64,000 nucleotides of DNA. Source: Posidonia oceanica. Lineage: Eukaryota; Streptophyta; Magnoliopsida; Alismatales; Posidoniaceae. The stretch lies in assembly GCA_037176725.1 (NCBI GenBank), contig JAZBRS010000020.1, positions 88,668,001-88,732,000 on the forward strand. The letters run 5' to 3'. Of this stretch, positions 60,205 to 64,000 are shown in pieces. The first letter of the stretch is position 1; each line of letters begins with the position of its first letter. A program made the translations under genes and the position numbers. The notes under the pieces were generated by a model. It was not told the origin of the DNA and made no database searches. It saw only the letters and a program-made list of their open reading frames with translations.

Positions 60205-63200
60205 TCAGAATTTCCCTCGACCGTCCGGTAAGTGAATGGCGCGCAAGACAAGGTCCCCTGGCTGGAAGCTTCTGGGCTGGACCTTCTTCAAGAATGCTCT
60301 GGCCATCCGCTTCTGATAGCAGTGAGCGTTGTGCATGGCTTGCAATCTGCGCTCATCAATCAAGTTCAGTTGGATGCAGCGGTCTTCGACCCATTCTGCT
60401 TCTTCCAACTCAGCTTCCCGCAGGATCCGCAGAGAGGGGATCTCCACTTCAACAGGTAACACCACTTCCATGCCGTACACCAGAGAGTACGGGGTGGCTC
60501 CTGTAGAGGTCCGGATTGATGTCCTGTACGCCCAGAGCGCGTACGGGAGCTTGTCGTGCCAATCCTTGTGGATTTCTGCCATTTTCTTCAGAATCTTGAC
60601 AATGTTCTTGTTTGCAGACTCCACTGCTCCGTTCATCTGAGGCCGATAAGGCGAGGATCGATGGTGCTTGATTCTGAGACCTTGCAGGTATTCTTCGATC
60701 CTTTTGGCAATGAAGTTTGAGCCGTTATCAGAGATGACAGAGTACGGGACCCCATATCGGGCAACAATATTGTTTTTGATAAATTTTTCTGTTGCCGAAG
60801 CGGTGACTGTTCTGTAAGAGGCTGCTTCCACCCACTTGGTAAAGTAATCGATCGCTACCAGAATGTAACGATGACCATTTGAAGCAGCAGGGTGGATGGC
60901 GCCGATGACATCGATCCCCCAGGTGGAGAAAGGCCATGGCGAAGACATGTTGTGCAGCTGATGCGGAGGGGCCTTGATGAAGTTTCCATGGATTTGACAG
61001 TTGTGGCATCTACGCACGAACCGGCAGCAGTCGGCTTCCATGGTCTGCCAGAAATAACCTTGCAGCATGATCTTCTTGGCTAGGAGAACGCCGTTCATGT
61101 GCGGGCCACAGGTCCCCGCATGCACTTGAAGCATCAGCGTGTCAGCCTCTGATTTGTTCAGGCAGCGTAGTAGCATCTGATTGTATGACCTTCTGTACAG
61201 CTGCCCGGCCCCTAACACATACTTTGACGCCAGGCGCGCCAAAGTTCTCTTGTCTGCTGCCGTGGTATCAGGAGGAAAGTTACCAGACTCCAGGAAAGAT
61301 TTTATGTCTTGATACCAGGGCTGCCCCTCTGCGGGATCCGCTTCTTCTATGCTCATGCAGTATGCAGGCTGTTCAATGCGAGTGACTGATACATCCACAG
61401 TGCTGTCTTCAGAAATGGTGAGCCAGGATGCCAGAGTTGCTAGTGCGTCTGCATACGCGTTCTTTGCTCTGTTCAGGTTTGTGAAGCGGATGCTCTTGAA
61501 TTCTTTCATCAACCTCAGCAGGTGTTCGTGATACGGCACAAGCTTGGGATCTTTTGTCTTCCATTCGCCGTTCACTTGAGAAATTACCAGCATGGCATCG
61601 CCATGCACATGCAACTTCTGCGCCTCATGCTCGAGGGCGACTTTCAACCCTAGGATGCATGCTTCGTACTCTGCTTCGTTGTTTGTGCAGGTGAAAGTCA
61701 GCTTCCTCGCGAAAGGAGTCATCTGTCCTTGGGGCGTGGTCAGCACTGCGCCTACGCCTCGACCCTTCTTGTTGACTGCACCATCAAAGTAGAGCTGCCA
61801 TTCCTCTGCTTCTTCAGGATTTTTCTGCTCAGAGTCCTCCATTGCAAAGAGAATGTCTTCATCAGGGAACTGCGTCTGGAGGGGTTGGTATTCAGGCAGA
61901 GGGAGGTCAGCAAGATGGTCTGCCATTGCTTGACCCTTCATGGATTTCTGTGTGACGAAGGTGATGTCGTACTGAGACAATAACACCTGCCACTTAGCAC
62001 ATCTGCCCACCATGGCCGGCTTCTGGAAGAGGAATTTGATAGGATCATGCCGGCATAAGAGCTGTACTGGGTATGCCATCATGTAGTGTCTCAGCTTCTG
62101 TGCAGCCCAGACAAGTGACAAGCAAGTCTTCTCTAGTGTTGTGTACCTGGCTTCGCATTCATTAAATTTCTTGCTCAGGTAGTAGATGGCGCGCTCCTTC
62201 CTACCAGATTCGTCATGTTGGCCCAAGACGGCGCCCATGGAATGCTGCGTGGTAGAAAGGTAGAGAAGTAAAGGTCTCCCCGGCGTAGGCGGGACCAGGA
62301 CAGGAGGCTTGATCAACAGCTGCTTGATCTTGGCAAATGCAGCCTGACACTCCTCGCTCCAGTGAATCTGTGCATTCTTCTTTAAGAGCTTGAATATAGG
62401 TTCGTAGATGGGCGTAAGCTGTGCAATGAAGCGACTGATAAATTGTAAACGCCCAAGCAGACTTCTGACTTCTTTTTCAGTTCTAGGGGGTGGCATGTCC
62501 ACGATGGCTTGTGCTTTCAACGGGTCCACCTCAATCCCCCTTTGGCTAACAATGTAGCCGAGCAATTTGCCAGAAGACACCCCGAATACGCACTTCTTGG
62601 GATTCAGGCGCAGCTTGTACTTCCGTAGACGGTCAAAGAGCTTTCTGAGACAGGCAAGATGATCCTCGGGCTCTTTGGTTTTGGCGATCATATCGTCTAC
62701 ATAGACCTCCACTTCTTGGTGCATGAGGTCGTGGAATAGCGCAGTCATGGCCCTCTGATAGGTTGCACCAGCATTCTTCAGGCCGAACGGCATGACTTGG
62801 TAGCAGAAGACTCCCCAAGGGGTGATAAATGAAGTCTTTTCCATGTCCTCTTCTGCCATTTTGATCTGATTGTATCCAGAAAAGCCGTCCATGAAGGAGA
62901 GCATTTTATGGCCCGCTGTATTGTCGACTAGGACGTCAATGTGGGGCAATGGAAAGTCGTCCTTGGGACTTGCCTTGTTCAGGTCCCTATAGTCGATGCA
63001 GATCCGGATTCGGCCGTCTTTCTTGGGCACAGGTACAATGTTTGCCAGCCATTCAGGATAAAGAACGACCTTCAGAAAGTTGACTCCAAGCTGCTTCATT
63101 ATCTCTTCTTTGATCATGAGCAGCCACTGCGGTCGCCATCTTCTCAATTTCTGCTTTACTGGCTTGGCATCCGGATTTAAGGGCAGATTGTGCACCACTA

Positions 63201-63282
63201 TCTCTATGTCAAGGCCGACCATATCTTCATAACTCCAGGCGAAGACATCCGCATATTCTTTCAGGAATGCGATGAATTCTGC
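60205..63282 (-). CDS. Open pol segment: RT, two RNases H, integrase
   Basis: Numbering is from Met at 63,222 (1,005 residues to the stop). The RT spans about residues 55-235: VPKKDGRIRICIDYRDLN, then SPKDDFPLPHID, catalytic Asp112 in FMDGFSGYNQI, and YVDD at 174-177. Residues 318-385 match the usual gypsy RNase H, but the first catalytic Asp is absent (LYLSTTQHSMGAVL). A second RNase H follows at 475-600 with Asp480 (LYFDGA), Glu516 (NNEAEYEA), Asp542 (HGDAMLV) and Asp592 (YADALA). The integrase has His701, His708, Cys739 and Cys742, then Asp771, Asp832 and Glu868 with the canonical 35-residue spacing. No chromodomain is present. Products would reverse-transcribe and integrate the element in virus-like particles; the C-terminal truncation may impair integration. 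Confidence 0.9.
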   Translation of the reverse strand, partial: AEFIAFLKEYADVFAWSYEDMVGLDIEIVVHNLPLNPDAKPVKQKLRRWRPQWLLMIKEEIMKQLGVNFLKVVLYPEWLANIVPVPKKDGRIRICIDYRDLNKASPKDDFPLPHIDVLVDNTAGHKMLSFMDGFSGYNQIKMAEEDMEKTSFITPWGVFCYQVMPFGLKNAGATYQRAMTALFHDLMHQEVEVYVDDMIAKTKEPEDHLACLRKLFDRLRKYKLRLNPKKCVFGVSSGKLLGYIVSQRGIEVDPLKAQAIVDMPPPRTEKEVRSLLGRLQFISRFIAQLTPIYEPIFKLLKKNAQIHWSEECQAAFAKIKQLLIKPPVLVPPTPGRPLLLYLSTTQHSMGAVLGQHDESGRKERAIYYLSKKFNECEARYTTLEKTCLSLVWAAQKLRHYMMAYPVQLLCRHDPIKFLFQKPAMVGRCAKWQVLLSQYDITFVTQKSMKGQAMADHLADLPLPEYQPLQTQFPDEDILFAMEDSEQKNPEEAEEWQLYFDGAVNKKGRGVGAVLTTPQGQMTPFARKLTFTCTNNEAEYEACILGLKVALEHEAQKLHVHGDAMLVISQVNGEWKTKDPKLVPYHEHLLRLMKEFKSIRFTNLNRAKNAYADALATLASWLTISEDSTVDVSVTRIEQPAYCMSIEEADPAEGQPWYQDIKSFLESGNFPPDTTAADKRTLARLASKYVLGAGQLYRRSYNQMLLRCLNKSEADTLMLQVHAGTCGPHMNGVLLAKKIMLQGYFWQTMEADCCRFVRRCHNCQIHGNFIKAPPHQLHNMSSPWPFSTWGIDVIGAIHPAASNGHRYILVAIDYFTKWVEAASYRTVTASATEKFIKNNIVARYGVPYSVISDNGSNFIAKRIEEYLQGLRIKHHRSSPYRPQMNGAVESANKNIVKILKKMAEIHKDWHDKLPYALWAYRTSIRTSTGATPYSLVYGMEVVLPVEVEIPSLRILREAELEEAEWVEDRCIQLNLIDERRLQAMHNAHCYQKRMARAFLKKVQPRSFQPGDLVLRAIHLPDGRGKF
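60613..61140 (-). other. Integrase zinc finger and catalytic core
   Basis: Residues 695-870. HHCC finger (His701, His708, Cys739, Cys742) followed by the DDE core with GIDVIGA, VISDNGSNF and PQMNGAVESANK. All catalytic residues are present; only the tail beyond 60,205 is separated by a stop. Confidence 0.9.
61423..61800 (-). other. Second (archaeal-type-like) RNase H domain
   Basis: Residues 475-600 carry a full D-E-D-D set. An additional RNase H between the gypsy RNase H and the integrase is a known hallmark of the plant Tat lineage. Here the first RNase H has lost its catalytic Asp while this one keeps all four acidic positions, fitting functional replacement. Confidence 0.85.
62518..63060 (-). 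other. Reverse transcriptase domain
   Basis: Residues 55-235 of the open segment. Motif A Asp112 and the YVDD box (Asp176 codon at 62,695-62,697, Asp177 at 62,692-62,694) are intact, as are QVMPFGLKNAGATYQ and the LGYIVSQRGIEVDP thumb motif. The catalytic set is complete. Confidence 0.92.
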
Positions 63283-64000
63283 TCAAGCCTGGGTGGACAG
63301 CTGGGCACTGATGCAAGCTTCTCTGACTTCCTCAGCTGTGCCGATGTTGACAACCTCCGTTTCTTCTTCGACATGGAGGTTGGGGCCTTCTGGGTCGTCG
63401 TCATAGGGCCGGAACTCGGGCAAAGGTTCGTCAGTCTCATCTATGCCCGTATCATCCTCTTCTCCATAAGCAACAAGTTCTGAGAGGATCTCTTTCTCGA
63501 AAGAAGGACTTGCAATGCTGAAAGAGTGTATGTGTTCTGCTGCTTGGCCCTGGTGACGCTTCAGGATGGTCACGCTTACTCGAGTATTCTTGTAGCCTCG
63601 GTGCGCGACCTCCGTCCTAGCAACTCCTTCCGCTGTTTGCTCTGGCCTGACTGGCTCTGCTGAGTGCTCTGCTGATTCCGCTGAGGGCTCAACTGACTCT
63701 GCTGCTGATGTTGCTGACTGTTCTGCTGCTGAGGCTGCTGACTGCTCTGCTGCTGAGGCATTCTGCTTTGTTACTGCTGCATTTACTGCTGATGCTCTCC
63801 CCTCTGGGTCTTCTAGTGTGCTTGTGGAGGATATGCCGGACTGGCGGCTGATCTGGTCACTGCCGCTCGATGCATTGCTCAAGTGAGGCATGGGTTGCAC
63901 AAACCAACTAGACCCACCTTCTGGTTGAAGAGTGATGAGTTCATCTGGTCTAGGGGAGTCCGGCACTGCTGAGTCTTCTAGGACCATGATAGAGGCATGG
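63283..64000 (-). CDS. Pol linker segment upstream of reverse transcriptase, open at the window edge
   Basis: The frame is open to the right edge; the first Met in view is at 63,987 and is probably not a true start. It encodes a Ser/Ala/Glu/Gln-rich repeat (SAAEQSA, SAESAEHSAE units, about 63,655-63,790), then a conserved-looking acidic part with EEVREACISAQLS that in related polyproteins directly precedes the RT. It ends at TGA 63,283-63,285. The text after the stop continues the same protein, including FAWSYEDM. No protease signature is visible in this segment. Confidence 0.7.
   Translation of the reverse strand, partial: HASIMVLEDSAVPDSPRPDELITLQPEGGSSWFVQPMPHLSNASSGSDQISRQSGISSTSTLEDPEGRASAVNAAVTKQNASAAEQSAASAAEQSATSAAESVEPSAESAEHSAEPVRPEQTAEGVARTEVAHRGYKNTRVSVTILKRHQGQAAEHIHSFSIASPSFEKEILSELVAYGEEDDTGIDETDEPLPEFRPYDDDPEGPNLHVEEETEVVNIGTAEEVREACISAQLSTQA

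Larger units (their letters stand above)
48227..64000 (-). mobile_element. Giant Ty3/gypsy LTR retrotransposon, Tat/Ogre-like, 3' part
   Basis: The element is read on the minus strand and enters from the right edge. Order in sense direction: pol, spacer, PMD-like reading frame, structured 3' UTR, polypurine tract, 3' LTR, satellite. Tat/Ogre affiliation rests on established features of that lineage that are visible here: two RNase H modules between reverse transcriptase and integrase, absence of a chromodomain, a very long LTR, an extra gene outside gag-pol, and tandem repeats in the 3' UTR. With a second LTR of equal length and the unseen gag region, the intact element would exceed 21 kb (inference). 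The left target-site sequence would be GGATG just before 48,227; the right copy lies outside the window. Two stop codons in pol suggest a non-autonomous copy. Confidence 0.88.
60076..64000 (-). pseudogene. pol: Retrotransposon pol (gag-pol 3' part), interrupted by two TGA codons
   Basis: One continuous reading frame runs from the window edge to a TAG at 60,076-60,078, interrupted in frame by TGA at 63,283-63,285 and at 60,205-60,207. There is no frameshift. Domains in sense order: acidic/low-complexity linker, reverse transcriptase, degenerate RNase H, second RNase H, integrase with HHCC finger and DDE core, and a short C-terminal tail. The second TGA lies just before a PNWRGPF motif, so it cuts off the last 42 codons with the GPF/Y motif of the integrase tail. 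Both stops could derive from CGA by C-to-T change at a CpG, as expected for a methylated, silenced plant element (inference). Protease and gag would lie to the right. Confidence 0.88.

Overview
This window looks like a heterochromatic region of a flowering plant nuclear genome. The evidence is a very large satellite array next to a giant Ty3/gypsy LTR retrotransposon with a Tat/Ogre-type polyprotein (two RNase H modules) and a plant-mobile-domain-like extra gene. No ordinary host gene, tRNA, rRNA or CRISPR array was found. I cannot name the species.

Positions 1 to about 48,226 are one uninterrupted tandem array of a 120-bp monomer (about 400 copies). Each monomer is itself a diverged dimer of a 57-bp and a 63-bp half. 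Copies are organised at a second level. Positions 1-3,960 are irregular monomers. Positions 3,961-25,030 hold a higher-order repeat (HOR1) of 5,515 bp (about 46 monomers): a deleted copy, three full copies and one partial copy, nearly identical by eye. Positions 25,031-48,226 hold a second, longer higher-order repeat (HOR2, about 13.2 kb) in two copies, the second cut off by the retrotransposon. HOR2 appears to be built from HOR1-related pieces because both share the same rare small indels. Long reading frames occur in the array because the monomer is 40 codons long and lacks stops in several frames; I do not regard them as genes.

Positions 48,227-64,000 are the 3' part of a retrotransposon on the minus strand, inserted into the satellite and running off the right edge. 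From its 3' end: a 5.94-kb LTR (48,227-54,167), a polypurine tract (54,168-54,180) lying inside a large inverted repeat, a 3' untranslated region of structured minisatellites (54,236-57,331), a PMD/DUF7745-like open reading frame (57,332-58,669), a pyrimidine-rich spacer, and pol (60,076 to beyond 64,000). Pol encodes reverse transcriptase, a degenerate RNase H, a second intact-looking RNase H and a DDE integrase. It is broken by two in-frame TGA codons, so this copy is probably not autonomous.

The most unusual signal is at 54,796-55,629. Five tandem copies of a roughly 160-bp unit each begin and end with a copy-specific pair of complementary arms (8-13 bp) that enclose three or four small hairpins. 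The arms differ between copies but are self-complementary in every copy, and one further arm pair closes the whole block. Small hairpin stems in the same block also vary in compensating pairs. This pattern is expected if base pairing itself is conserved or copied, and I do not recognise it from a described element.
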